From Bacteroidales bacterium (GTDB lineage Bacteria; Bacteroidota; Bacteroidia; Bacteroidales; UBA10428): DNA of 34,181 bases. The notes under the pieces are model-generated. The model was not told where the DNA came from and did not search any database. It saw only the letters and a list, made by a program, of their open reading frames with translations. Made by a program: the position numbers and the translations under genes. Positions 25,528 to 34,054 of this stretch are shown piece by piece (positions within the stretch are counted from its first letter, which is position 1; each line of letters begins with the position of its first letter). The stretch is taken from contig JAFGEO010000007.1 of the NCBI GenBank assembly GCA_016931575.1, positions 1-34,181 of the forward strand. The letters run 5' to 3'.

Positions 25528-25608
25528 TACAGGTGAAGAAATGATTCTCTGTTTTCTTCTTTTCCTTGCCCGGAAGAGCAGTCGAATACCCTGACCGGAT
25601 TTTATAAC

Positions 25609-26109
25609 TCATTCAACCGGTATACTGACCTCAGTATGCGTATAGGCTACAAATCCCCATTCGTTTGCCCGTTGCATTTCCTGATCTAAAAGGGGGCCCT
25701 CTTCTCCGCTCACAAAAAAGCCTTCAGGTTGAAGCATAACACTGGCACCGCGGGAAGCCAGCATCCTGGAAATGCGGGTGGCAGCATAACCTCCGGTTCT
25801 GACAATGAATTTTAATGCCCTTGAATTTATTTCCGGCAAACTTAAACGTGTGTCAAATGCAGCTGCCTGAACGTTTTTCAGTTCTCCCCGGCCAATATTT
25901 TTCAGAAAAGCTGCGATTGCCGGTGTAGGCCGGAATCCCCGTGTAGGCGAACCTACTATGAGTAGATCGGTCTTATGTAGCATCTGAGGGCTTACTGCAG
26001 AGACATGCACACATCGCACATTTGCATTGTCAGGAATTCCCTGGAAAATTGCATGTGCGATTTTTGATGTATTGCCAAATACTGAGTCATAAATAATCAG
26101 TGTTTTCAT
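25609..26109 (-). CDS. Flavodoxin-family protein
   Basis: The protein has 166 residues. The FMN phosphate loop is LIIYDSVFGNTSKIA; the second loop is LLIVGSPTRGFRPTPAIAAFL, and a third strand AAAFDTRL completes the fold. The C-terminal part includes GGYAATRISRMLASRGASVM and the PEGFFVSGEEGPLL segment common to NAD(P)H-oxidoreductase-like flavodoxins. It is probably an FMN-binding electron carrier or oxidoreductase; its partner is unknown. It is monocistronic with its own terminator and is not closely similar to the flavodoxin at 16 kb. Confidence 0.82.
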   Translation of the reverse strand: MKTLIIYDSVFGNTSKIAHAIFQGIPDNANVRCVHVSAVSPQMLHKTDLLIVGSPTRGFRPTPAIAAFLKNIGRGELKNVQAAAFDTRLSLPEINSRALKFIVRTGGYAATRISRMLASRGASVMLQPEGFFVSGEEGPLLDQEMQRANEWGFVAYTHTEVSIPVE

Positions 26110-26314
26110 GATTTTGATTTTTAAGTTATGTTACAAAGATCTGACCTGAAGAAATCGAAAGCGCCCGCGCAGATTTGCCGGGACTTGATTTCACGGGATG
26201 AAAGCCTAACTGTTAGATATTGAAATATATAAATCGGGTTCGTTAGGATTGGCGAACGTATCTACAGCATGGAATAAGCTTACGGGAAGTCTGAATTTCA
26301 GCTACTGGCCGGGA

Positions 26315-28108
26315 TTATTTTCTCATTTTGAAATAATCGGAAGGTGTTGTATGGATTGTTTTCCTGAAAAATGAGTTGAAGGTAGTTTTTGAATTGAAAC
26401 CGCATTCGTAGGCCAGTGACAGCAGCTTAAAATTTCGGAATTCAGGTTTATCATGGACTTCGAGCAGATAATTGAGACGATATTTATTTACATAATCATA
26501 AAAGTTCTGTCCGAGAAATTCATTGAGCAGCTGCGACAAGGTATGGGTACTCACATCGATCAACTCAGCAAGGTCCGAAAGATTCAGGGTTGGGTTGAGC
26601 CATGGCTTCTGCTTATTCATTTGCAGGTCCAGTGCTTTGATCAGCAGCTGCGCATCCTCGGATGTTAGCATGGAACGGGCATATTTGTTTTTCTTCGCGG
26701 GAATGAGATCCTTTAACCCGGGATATTGAATGGCCTCTGTTGCCCGAATATATTCCGGTTCGTTCCTGATATCATCCCAGGCAGTGTTCAGCTTATGAAA
26801 AAGGAGAGGGGCAGACCGCTCGCTCATTCCCCGGACGAAGTAACGGAGGCTCTCTTTCTTATCTCCCAGCAGCAGGAAAATTTGGGCGAAAAAGGCCGCC
26901 TCCGGATCATTGAAACCCTGTTGGCTTCTACCTTCAGATTCCATGATTCGGATTTGCCCGAGGGCTGATTCGTTTTGTCCTGAGCTGGCAAAATAATACG
27001 CCTTCAGCCCGGCTATCGATAAGCCTGATCTGGGGTTGGACTCCACCATTTCAATGGTTCGCCAGGCTTCTTCAAAGCGCTTCAGTTTACATAGTGCCTC
27101 AACTTTAAACATATATTGCGCATCCCAATAGGGAGCGATCCGGATGTTTTGATCGATATATTCCAGGGCTTTGGCATCTTCTCCGGTGTAATAGTAGACC
27201 ATGCCGATTCCGGATTTGATGTTCGATGAATAGGGATCAAGCCGGTCGGCCTGGAAAAGATGATCCAGGGCTTCCTCCACATTTCCGCAACTGGCGAGAA
27301 TAAGGCCTTTGGAAACCAGATTGTCAGTAGCGCCCGGCCTGAGTTCAAGGGCTTTGTCAATGTTCTTCATGGCAGATCGGATGTCCCAGTTAATCCAAAA
27401 GTCACGGGAGGCATTTAGTGAATAGATATCGGCACAGTTGGGATCCAGCTCCAGCATGCTCAACATGGCATTTTCAATATTCCTTTGGGTTTCCTCCTTG
27501 GAGAGGTATCCGGTAGAACCCAGCCAGGTGGATGCATTAACAAGGCCAATATAGGCCTGTATAAGTTCGGGGTCGAGCCGGATGGCTTCCTTGAAAAGTT
27601 CGATCAGCTCTTTGGCCCTTGAGAAATCCCAGGTTGACAGGATATGGTTCCCCCGCAAATAGGCATCAATGGCCGCAGTATCTTTTACAACATGCTGATG
27701 CGGAGGTTCCGGGTGTTCAATATTCGAATTTACTTTTCCTGAGATCAGACCAGCAATTTCATCCTGAAGGATAAAGATGTCTTTCAGCATGCGATCCCAT
27801 GTTTCGGACCACACATGAAAGCCATTGTCTGTTCGGGTAAGCTGTGCCGTAATTCGGATCTTGCTCTCCGATTTACGAACTGAGCCTTCCAGTACCAGGG
27901 CAACGTTGAGTTTTTTACCAACTTCCCGAATATCTACTGACTGGTTCTTAAAAACAAATGCCGAGGTTCTGGCAGTGACATGAAGATCATTGATCTTAGA
28001 TAGGGCATTGATGATCTCTTCTGTAATTCCATCGCTGAAATATTCATTCTCGGGATCGGAACTGATATTCACAAATGGAAGAACCGCTATGCTGTATTTA
28101 GATATCAC
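26315..28108 (-). CDS. TolB-like/TPR/AraC-family HTH regulator
   Basis: The protein has 597 residues in three parts. The N-terminal TolB/FlgO-like domain (1-125) has YSIAVLPFVNISSDPENEYF, SDGITEEIINALSKI, VLEGSVRKS and FHVWSETWDR. TPR repeats cover about 140-440. A C-terminal AraC/XylS helix-turn-helix domain (about 490-597) has LAELIDVSTHTLSQLLNEFLG and LAYECGFNSKTTFNSFFRK. This is a common Bacteroidota one-component architecture; there is no membrane anchor here. The start shown is GTG 28108. The frame is open 18 codons further to the TAA of the lipoprotein gene without ATG, GTG or TTG. It is likely the last gene of the unit with YdjC and the PKD lipoprotein. Confidence 0.82.
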   Translation of the reverse strand: MISKYSIAVLPFVNISSDPENEYFSDGITEEIINALSKINDLHVTARTSAFVFKNQSVDIREVGKKLNVALVLEGSVRKSESKIRITAQLTRTDNGFHVWSETWDRMLKDIFILQDEIAGLISGKVNSNIEHPEPPHQHVVKDTAAIDAYLRGNHILSTWDFSRAKELIELFKEAIRLDPELIQAYIGLVNASTWLGSTGYLSKEETQRNIENAMLSMLELDPNCADIYSLNASRDFWINWDIRSAMKNIDKALELRPGATDNLVSKGLILASCGNVEEALDHLFQADRLDPYSSNIKSGIGMVYYYTGEDAKALEYIDQNIRIAPYWDAQYMFKVEALCKLKRFEEAWRTIEMVESNPRSGLSIAGLKAYYFASSGQNESALGQIRIMESEGRSQQGFNDPEAAFFAQIFLLLGDKKESLRYFVRGMSERSAPLLFHKLNTAWDDIRNEPEYIRATEAIQYPGLKDLIPAKKNKYARSMLTSEDAQLLIKALDLQMNKQKPWLNPTLNLSDLAELIDVSTHTLSQLLNEFLGQNFYDYVNKYRLNYLLEVHDKPEFRNFKLLSLAYECGFNSKTTFNSFFRKTIHTTPSDYFKMRK

Positions 28109-28162
28109 TTTTTTTTCAGCTAAATATTTTACATTGAGAATTCCCCGGCATTGGACCGGAAT

Positions 28163-28786
28163 TTATTCTTTAACAATACGATACTTTTCGGATCCATAAT
28201 TATGATGCCAGACACCGGAAATGCTATCATTATGATAGATGCCGAAGAGCATATTTCCATTATATCGGGCTACAAAGCCGGAATCGTTCCTGGATATATC
28301 GCCAAACCCGAAGGAGGAATTCAGCTCATAGATCTCACCGGCAATGCTAACAAAGAAGCTCCCTTTGAAAGTGTCGATGTGTTTGTCGGAAAGGCTCATC
28401 CGGATGCTGCCACCTGCTTCGGTATGCCCGGAATAGGTTCCGGGTGAGGGCCAAAGGATTTCCGGTCTGCTGACCTGTATCAGATGGGATGTATCATCGG
28501 AACCCAGGCTGTTTTCGACATAAAGCTCTACCCTGTACTCACCCTCCAGACTATAATAGTGACTCGGGTTCTGAAGGTCTGAAGTATACCCGTCGCCGAA
28601 GTTCCAGAGGTAGCTTGTCGCCCCGGCAGACTGGCTGGTGAACTTAAGGGTTTCATTGATTTCTGGCTGAGATTTGCTGATCCTAAAGCTCGCTCGGGGA
28701 GGGGAGTGCGGTTCAGGTACACATGCAATAACAAACAGCATGAGCAGCAGTCCGGTATGATCTAGTACTTGTTTCATGCTATTCAT
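28163..28786 (-). CDS. PKD-domain lipoprotein
   Basis: The protein has 207 residues. A lipoprotein signal (LLLMLFVIAC, Cys22) is followed by a PKD fold (about 30-110) with ATSYLWNFGDGYTS and the downstream YSLEGEYRVELYVEN strand. The C-terminal half is beta-rich (FKGSFFVSIAGEIYEL, GNMLFGIYHNDSISGVW) and not recognised. It is probably exported to the outer membrane or surface for glycan or protein binding. Its start overlaps the stop of the YdjC gene (TAATG), indicating translational coupling. Its stop codon is in the same frame as the regulator downstream. Confidence 0.8.
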   Translation of the reverse strand: MNSMKQVLDHTGLLLMLFVIACVPEPHSPPRASFRISKSQPEINETLKFTSQSAGATSYLWNFGDGYTSDLQNPSHYYSLEGEYRVELYVENSLGSDDTSHLIQVSRPEILWPSPGTYSGHTEAGGSIRMSLSDKHIDTFKGSFFVSIAGEIYELNSSFGFGDISRNDSGFVARYNGNMLFGIYHNDSISGVWHHNYGSEKYRIVKE

Positions 28787-29709
28787 TAATCAGGGTACAT
28801 CACTTTTTGAATATGCCCCCAGCCAATGATGTGGATTTCTTCAGCTTCCAGCACATCAATAAACTCTTTGCTGCGGATGACATCCAGATCGCGCTGGCGC
28901 CAGGCAGCTTCGTAGTACTCATGCCTGCGGGTCATGGCCCGGGTTTCCGCATTGTCATAGGCAAGGTGAAGGATGATTTCCGAGATCCCCGGTTCAAGAT
29001 TTTTGATTACGTTGAGATAGTATTCCTGCCAGTTTTCCGGATCCACTTCCGTGGGAGCCTCATAGACATTTATCAGCGGGTAGTTCTCTGTCTCCGGAAT
29101 TCTGAGGCTATCCGGAAAGTCAGGAATGTTGCCCTGGATCATAACAGGCACGCCATATTCATTACCAAGTTTAACATAAACCCGCAACAGCGCAGCGCTG
29201 CCATAAACCGTATTCATGTGTGTATCGAAATGGCTGGGTTTGATACCGGCAGCCAGGGCTTTTTCGATCTGTGCCCTCAATTCAAGTTCGACCTCATCAG
29301 GACGGGCATGCTTCACGGCTTCGGGAGTTGTTGCATAGAAATACCCCTGTTCGTTGAGCAGGCTGGGGATGCTTGTTGAAGGAGCTACTCCCCCCCATTT
29401 ATACCCTTCCCACTCAGAAGAAAAGGTCAGGTGCAGACCGAAATCAAATTCCGGGTGCAAACGGGCAAATTCAGCGATTTCCGGGAACCAGGGGCAGGGT
29501 ACCATGATGGCAGTGGAAGAGATCAGGTTATCCTGAAAGGACTCCGTCACGGCTTGATTGGTGGAGGCAGATACTCCCGCATCATCGGCATGAATGATCA
29601 GCAGTTTAGCATCAGGTCCGAAGCCCAGCTTTTCCTGGATGCTTAGGTTCTGGGATGAGAGGTTCATGATCATGATCCAGCAAAAAATGAAGGTTAGTAA
29701 TCCTTTCAT
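28786..29709 (-). CDS. Secreted YdjC/ChbG-family carbohydrate deacetylase
   Basis: The protein has 307 residues with an N-terminal signal peptide (LLTFIFCWIMIMNLSSQ). The YdjC fold is marked by LLIIHADDAGVS (metal ligand and base Asp42/Asp43), FDFGLHLTF (His93) and SHFDTHMNT (His160, Asp162, His164), and LHLAYDN near the C-terminus. Family members remove acetyl groups from chitooligosaccharides or related diacetyl sugars with a divalent metal. Export and the coupled PKD lipoprotein suggest an extracytoplasmic glycan substrate. It is the first gene of the minus-strand unit. Confidence 0.88.
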   Translation of the reverse strand: MKGLLTFIFCWIMIMNLSSQNLSIQEKLGFGPDAKLLIIHADDAGVSASTNQAVTESFQDNLISSTAIMVPCPWFPEIAEFARLHPEFDFGLHLTFSSEWEGYKWGGVAPSTSIPSLLNEQGYFYATTPEAVKHARPDEVELELRAQIEKALAAGIKPSHFDTHMNTVYGSAALLRVYVKLGNEYGVPVMIQGNIPDFPDSLRIPETENYPLINVYEAPTEVDPENWQEYYLNVIKNLEPGISEIILHLAYDNAETRAMTRRHEYYEAAWRQRDLDVIRSKEFIDVLEAEEIHIIGWGHIQKVMYPD

Positions 29710-29904
29710 GTTAGTTTTTTTGTACAGCCCGGGTATCGCCGGCCCAGGTTGAATTATGCTTCTAAAGTACTAAACCTGATGGAAACAATGCAATAAATTC
29801 GGGTTCAGTTCCGGAGTTTGCTTCGCGAAACTTTTCAACCATTAATAGCATTTTTTCACCAGTCTTTTCGGACTGTAAAAATATTCATTAGATTTAGTAC
29901 CTAA

Positions 29905-31647
29905 ATGTTTTTAGAGGTGTATTACGGAATCATTGATTTATTGAAACTCATTGGTTCGCTTGTACTATTTCTGTACGGGATGAAGCTCATGAGCGAATCA
30001 TTACAAAAGGTGGCTGGTGACCGGATGAGAAGCATCCTGGCAGCCATGACTTCAAACAAGTTTCGAGGAATACTTACCGGATTTCTTATTACTTCCATTA
30101 TTCAGTCATCTTCGGCAACCACCGTTATGCTGGTGAGTTTTGTGAACGCTGGTTTGATTAATCTCCTGCAGTCGATAGGCGTAATTATGGGGGCAAACAT
30201 AGGGACAACAGTTACTGCCTGGATCATTTCAGTGCTTGGCTTTAAAGTTAGCATGGGGGAACTTGTCCTCCCTTTGATGGGGATTGCATTACCGCTGATA
30301 TTTTCCAAAAACAGGCAGCGCAGCAACTGGGGAGCTGTAATCATCGGTTTTGCCCTTATCTTCATCGGCCTAAACTTCCTGCAGGATTCGACACCCGATG
30401 TGAACGGCAACCCTGAAATCCTTCAATTCCTGAGCAGGTATGCTGAAATGGGCTATGGGTCTGTATTAATTTTTTTACTGGTAGGCACTTTGCTAACCGT
30501 TGTGATTCAGTCGTCAAGTGCAGTAATGGCCCTTACGCTGGTGATGTGTTCAAAAGGATGGCTATCCTTTGAAGTTGCTGCAGCCATGGTCCTTGGTGAG
30601 AATATAGGAACAACGATCACTGCTAACCTGGCGGCTTTAATAGCCAACACCTCGGCGAAAAGAACAGCAAGGGCGCACCTTATTTTTAATGTATTCGGGG
30701 TTATTCTGATCCTATTCTTTTTCTATCCTTTCCTGAATTTTGTGAATTGGGCTGCTGTCGAACTGGGTTTTAATTCCCCTCTGGGGAAGGGAGGGCAAAC
30801 CCCACAGGAAACCGCCGATGCGGTTCCGATAGCCTTATCGATTTATCACACTTCCTTTAACATGCTGCTGACCTTTCTGCTGGTCTGGTTTGTAAAGCAC
30901 CTGGCAGCGATTGTGACATGGATGGTTCCTCAGAAGGAAGATGACGAAGAATTTCGCTTAAAGTATATAAGCACCGGTATGTTGTCTACCAATGAGCTTT
31001 CCATTCTACAGGCCCAGAAAGAGAGCCAGGTATATGCAATACGGATCCGAAAAATGTTCGACTGCACCGAGGAACTCATTCAGGGAAGTAAAACCCGTAA
31101 AATGGATAAATTGCTTCAAAAGATCCGGAAATACGAAGATATCTCGGATCGAATGGAAGAGGAAATTACTTCATACCTTACCCGTATGGGCGAAGCTTCG
31201 CTGAGTGATGCCGGATCGGCCCAGATAAGCCGGATCCTTTACGCCATCAATAAAATTGAAAGTATTGGTGACAGTTGCCATATGATTGCCAGAACTGTCG
31301 AGCGGCAAATGGATAAAAAGATCCAGCTGACACCTGAGATGAACGAAAATTTCAACAACCTGTTCGCCCTTTGCAAGTACCAGCTGGATGCTATGGCCGG
31401 ATACCTCGATCTTGATGGGCAGGGCGTCCCCTTTGAGGAGGTAAGGCAAAACCACCAGAAACTGGAAAAAATGATCTCGAAATTCCAGGCGGAGCATTTC
31501 AAAAATCTAAAGAAAGGGCTCTATAAATGCAAGGACGGGATCATTTACACGGATATTTATTCCGAGTTAGGCAACATTGCTAACCTGGCCTTCGAAATCA
31601 ATAGTCAGCTCCAGGGAGCGGCCCTTGTTCAGGAAGCTGTCAGTTAA
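29905..31647 (+). CDS. Na/Pi cotransporter family protein (NptA/YjbB-type)
   Basis: The protein has 580 residues. Two inverted transport repeats each carry the QSSS motif (Gln67-Ser70 in IIQSSSATTVM; Gln202-Ser205 in VIQSSSAVMAL) and the paired GANIGTT/GENIGTT segments. About nine membrane spans end near residue 345. The C-terminal 220 residues are a PhoU-like helical domain (TGMLSTNELSILQAQKESQ onward). It exports or imports phosphate coupled to Na+; in Bacteroidota the PhoU-like tail probably senses phosphate status. It is monocistronic; no pho genes are adjacent. A TAGATTTA sequence 14 bases before the ATG resembles the -7 element with one mismatch. Confidence 0.9.
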   Translation: MFLEVYYGIIDLLKLIGSLVLFLYGMKLMSESLQKVAGDRMRSILAAMTSNKFRGILTGFLITSIIQSSSATTVMLVSFVNAGLINLLQSIGVIMGANIGTTVTAWIISVLGFKVSMGELVLPLMGIALPLIFSKNRQRSNWGAVIIGFALIFIGLNFLQDSTPDVNGNPEILQFLSRYAEMGYGSVLIFLLVGTLLTVVIQSSSAVMALTLVMCSKGWLSFEVAAAMVLGENIGTTITANLAALIANTSAKRTARAHLIFNVFGVILILFFFYPFLNFVNWAAVELGFNSPLGKGGQTPQETADAVPIALSIYHTSFNMLLTFLLVWFVKHLAAIVTWMVPQKEDDEEFRLKYISTGMLSTNELSILQAQKESQVYAIRIRKMFDCTEELIQGSKTRKMDKLLQKIRKYEDISDRMEEEITSYLTRMGEASLSDAGSAQISRILYAINKIESIGDSCHMIARTVERQMDKKIQLTPEMNENFNNLFALCKYQLDAMAGYLDLDGQGVPFEEVRQNHQKLEKMISKFQAEHFKNLKKGLYKCKDGIIYTDIYSELGNIANLAFEINSQLQGAALVQEAVS

Positions 31648-31764
31648 ATTCTATTGAGCATCTCAAGCTGCGAATGGCTTTCCCTGAAGATCCCTTAATG
31701 GTTATCAGAAGGTCTGAACAATTCTAAAATATTCTGGTTATAAACGAAATATAAGCGTATAACT

Positions 31765-32172
31765 ATGAGTCTGTTAAATAACTTCTATGAGGTAAACTGG
31801 CTTTCTGTAATCGTGTCAGCCATTGTTGCATTTGCTATTGGCGGATTATGGTATTCAGCCCTGTTATTCGGAAAAAGCTGGCAGAGCCTGCTGAAACTAA
31901 GTGATGAAGATGTCGGAAATGCGAACATGCCCCTGATCTTCGGTCTTACCTTTCTTCTTAACCTGGCAGGTGCCCTGGTCCTTGATCTGACACTTGGTTT
32001 TGCTGCCGACTGGTCAGAGGGTCTCCTTACCGGTCTGACCATCAGCCTGGCCTGGGTGGCCACATCCATTGGTATCAATTATCTATTTTCACGGAAACCG
32101 CTTAAACTCTTTCTTATTGATGCGGGATACTTTGTGCCATTTTTCACGGCTTCCCTGCCTAACGTTCCCTGA
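31765..32172 (+). CDS. DUF1761 membrane protein
   Basis: The protein has 135 residues with four membrane segments. The start NWLSVIVSAIVAFAIGGLWYSALLFGKSW is characteristic of DUF1761, as is the SLAWVATSIGINYLFSRKPLKLFLIDAGY block. Function is unknown. The last residues (VPFFTASLPNVP) do not look like the hydrophobic end expected for the family after IDAGY, so the C-terminus may have been altered by a small frameshift. It stands alone between the Na/Pi transporter and a GNAT gene. Confidence 0.78.
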   Translation: MSLLNNFYEVNWLSVIVSAIVAFAIGGLWYSALLFGKSWQSLLKLSDEDVGNANMPLIFGLTFLLNLAGALVLDLTLGFAADWSEGLLTGLTISLAWVATSIGINYLFSRKPLKLFLIDAGYFVPFFTASLPNVP

Positions 32173-32218
32173 TGATTCTCCGGATATTGAAGGATTCTGT
32201 TATTATTTCAGAAATTAT

Positions 32219-32226
32219 TATTTTTG
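32219..32226 (+). promoter_or_regulatory. -7 promoter element for the GNAT gene
   Basis: TATTTTTG matches TAnnTTTG and lies 24 bases before GTG 32251. The last bases overlap a TTG that would open a longer frame, which argues for the GTG start. Confidence 0.4.
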
Positions 32227-32250
32227 AGGGCAATATCAACCCGCATCACC

Positions 32251-32784
32251 GTGAAATCAACAAAATATCCTGAAGTAAGCCTGTGTATCCTGGAAGAAAC
32301 AGATGCCAGACAGCTTGCTGAACTTGCCAATAATAAAAAAATCTATGATAATGTAAGGGATTTTTTCCCACATCCCTATACCGTTCAGAATGCCCTGGAA
32401 TTTATCAGCTATTGCGCTGACGAAAATCCAAAGCTTACATTTGGGATCAGGTACGCTAATGAATTATGTGGCGTAATAGGACTTATACTGCAAACTGATG
32501 TTTATCACAGGACAGCAGAGATCGGGTATTGGCTGGGAGAATCCTTCTGGGGGAAGGGAATTGCTCCTGAAGCTCTTAAGCTGATGATTAAGTACGCCTT
32601 TCATGATCTTGGATTGGTGCGCTTGAACTCCGCGGTCTTTGAGCATAATAAGGCATCGATGCGGGTGTTGGAAAAATGTGGTTTTGACCAGGAAGCTATC
32701 TTCCGTAAATCAGTGATCAAGAATGAACTAATCCTGGATGAATATCGGTACGGACTGGTGAACCCCGACTTTGAAGGAACCTGA
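32251..32784 (+). CDS. GNAT-family N-acetyltransferase (RimJ/RimL-like)
   Basis: The protein has 177 residues. The pattern of the RimJ/RimL branch is clear: LCILEETDARQLAELANNKKIYDNVRDFFPHPYT at the N-terminus, AEIGYWLGESFWGKGIAPEALKLMIKYAF (acetyl-CoA pyrophosphate loop) in the middle, and NKASMRVLEKCGFDQEAIFRKSV near the end. It transfers acetyl from acetyl-CoA to an amine, possibly a protein N-terminus or small molecule. The start is placed at GTG 32251 because there is no ATG nearby and the family usually begins a few residues before the first strand; TTG 32224 is the alternative. Confidence 0.85.
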   Translation: MKSTKYPEVSLCILEETDARQLAELANNKKIYDNVRDFFPHPYTVQNALEFISYCADENPKLTFGIRYANELCGVIGLILQTDVYHRTAEIGYWLGESFWGKGIAPEALKLMIKYAFHDLGLVRLNSAVFEHNKASMRVLEKCGFDQEAIFRKSVIKNELILDEYRYGLVNPDFEGT

Positions 32785-32944
32785 GAGGCCATCATTCAGG
32801 ATAGATTATTATCTTTTCGGCCCGGGAGAGCTGATGAAACTGGGATAAGTTCTGTAAAATCTTCAGCAGAAGAATATCAAAGTCTTTCTATTTGTTATAT
32901 ATTAGTAGTTGAACAGACTTTACCGTTTAAAACGTACTGAAAAA

Positions 32945-33979
32945 ATGAATATCATACCTTCTGCCACTGAATTACCCGAAATGAAAGCAAAGCTGGACGC
33001 ACTCAGCAAAAAGCTGACAGCTGCGCAAGAGCTAAAAGATAAAGAGACCAGCGATGCTTTAAAGGCCGAGATAAAGGATTTGGAGAAAAAGGTGGAATCG
33101 TACGAAAGGGAAATCGGACTGGAGATCGACAAGATTACACAAGAAAGTCAACCCATTAGGGATGAGCATGCTGAGTTGGAAAACGAACTGAACGGGAATG
33201 AAGAGCTTTATTCAAAGAAGGAAATACTGAAGGATGTCTATCAGCAGAAAAAAAGTGATCTTGGGAAAAAGCTGAAAGCCAAAAAGCAGGAGCTGGAAAA
33301 ATATGATTCGCTGCTGGATGAATACAATTTCTACCTGGAACATATAGGGAAAGGGAGCTACCGGAAACAAAAGCAAACTACCCCTTCCGTTGGAGCACCT
33401 GTTTCCGATGAAAAAGCCTTCTGGCTAACTATTGGCCGCTTTTTTTCTAAGCTGTGGGGCAGGCTCCGAAAGGTAAAAAGAAAGTGGTATATCTGGATGG
33501 TAGTCATTCTTTTAGTTGCAATTCCCGTATGTATTCTATTTGATTATATATATCTGTTTACCAGCCAGGAAATCAGTTGGCAAATCACCAAGATTAAGGA
33601 TTCCGAGGAAGCCTACGCAAAGTATAAGGATGATTACTATGCTTCACGGCATTTTGAGGAAGCTGCCGGCAGGCATGCTGAAAAAATGTGGGAACGTGTG
33701 AAAGATATTAAAGAACCCTATAAACTTATCCACCTGTTTAATGATAATCGGTTTGAAGATGCTAAATACCGGGAAATGCTCAGGATCAAATGCTACGATG
33801 TTTTATGGGACAGTGTAAAAACCGTAAACAGCATTGAAGCCTATGGGCATTACCTGAGGCTTATGAGCAGGGGAACTCATAGGCAGGAGGCTATAGATTC
33901 CGTCAATTCCCTGGAACAACAAATGATGAAAAATTGGGGATCAGGAGCAACCGATACTCTGGATGGAAGTTGGGATTAG
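32945..33979 (+). CDS. Coiled-coil single-span membrane protein, unknown function
   Basis: The protein has 344 residues. Residues about 10-135 are a long, highly charged coiled coil (KLDALSKKLTAAQELKDKE and onward). A basic stretch (KLWGRLRKVKRKW) precedes one membrane span (about 187-207, WMVVILLVAIPVCILFDYIYL). The last 130 residues are helical and contain a repeat-like pattern with SIEAYGHYLRLMSRGTHRQEAIDSV, reminiscent of the 'Y-x-x-Y-L-x-x-x-P-x-G-x-h-x-x-E-A' helices found in Bacteroidota TPR-like proteins. Without a signal peptide, the coiled coil should be cytoplasmic and the C-terminus periplasmic. No family is recognised. The start is ATG 32945; TTG 32909 is a possible extension. 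Confidence 0.6.
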   Translation: MNIIPSATELPEMKAKLDALSKKLTAAQELKDKETSDALKAEIKDLEKKVESYEREIGLEIDKITQESQPIRDEHAELENELNGNEELYSKKEILKDVYQQKKSDLGKKLKAKKQELEKYDSLLDEYNFYLEHIGKGSYRKQKQTTPSVGAPVSDEKAFWLTIGRFFSKLWGRLRKVKRKWYIWMVVILLVAIPVCILFDYIYLFTSQEISWQITKIKDSEEAYAKYKDDYYASRHFEEAAGRHAEKMWERVKDIKEPYKLIHLFNDNRFEDAKYREMLRIKCYDVLWDSVKTVNSIEAYGHYLRLMSRGTHRQEAIDSVNSLEQQMMKNWGSGATDTLDGSWD

Positions 33980-34054
33980 GTTGGAGGATGCTATTTTACG
34001 GGAATACAAAATGGAGTATTTGGCAGACGCATGACCAGGATAGGTTCGTTATTA

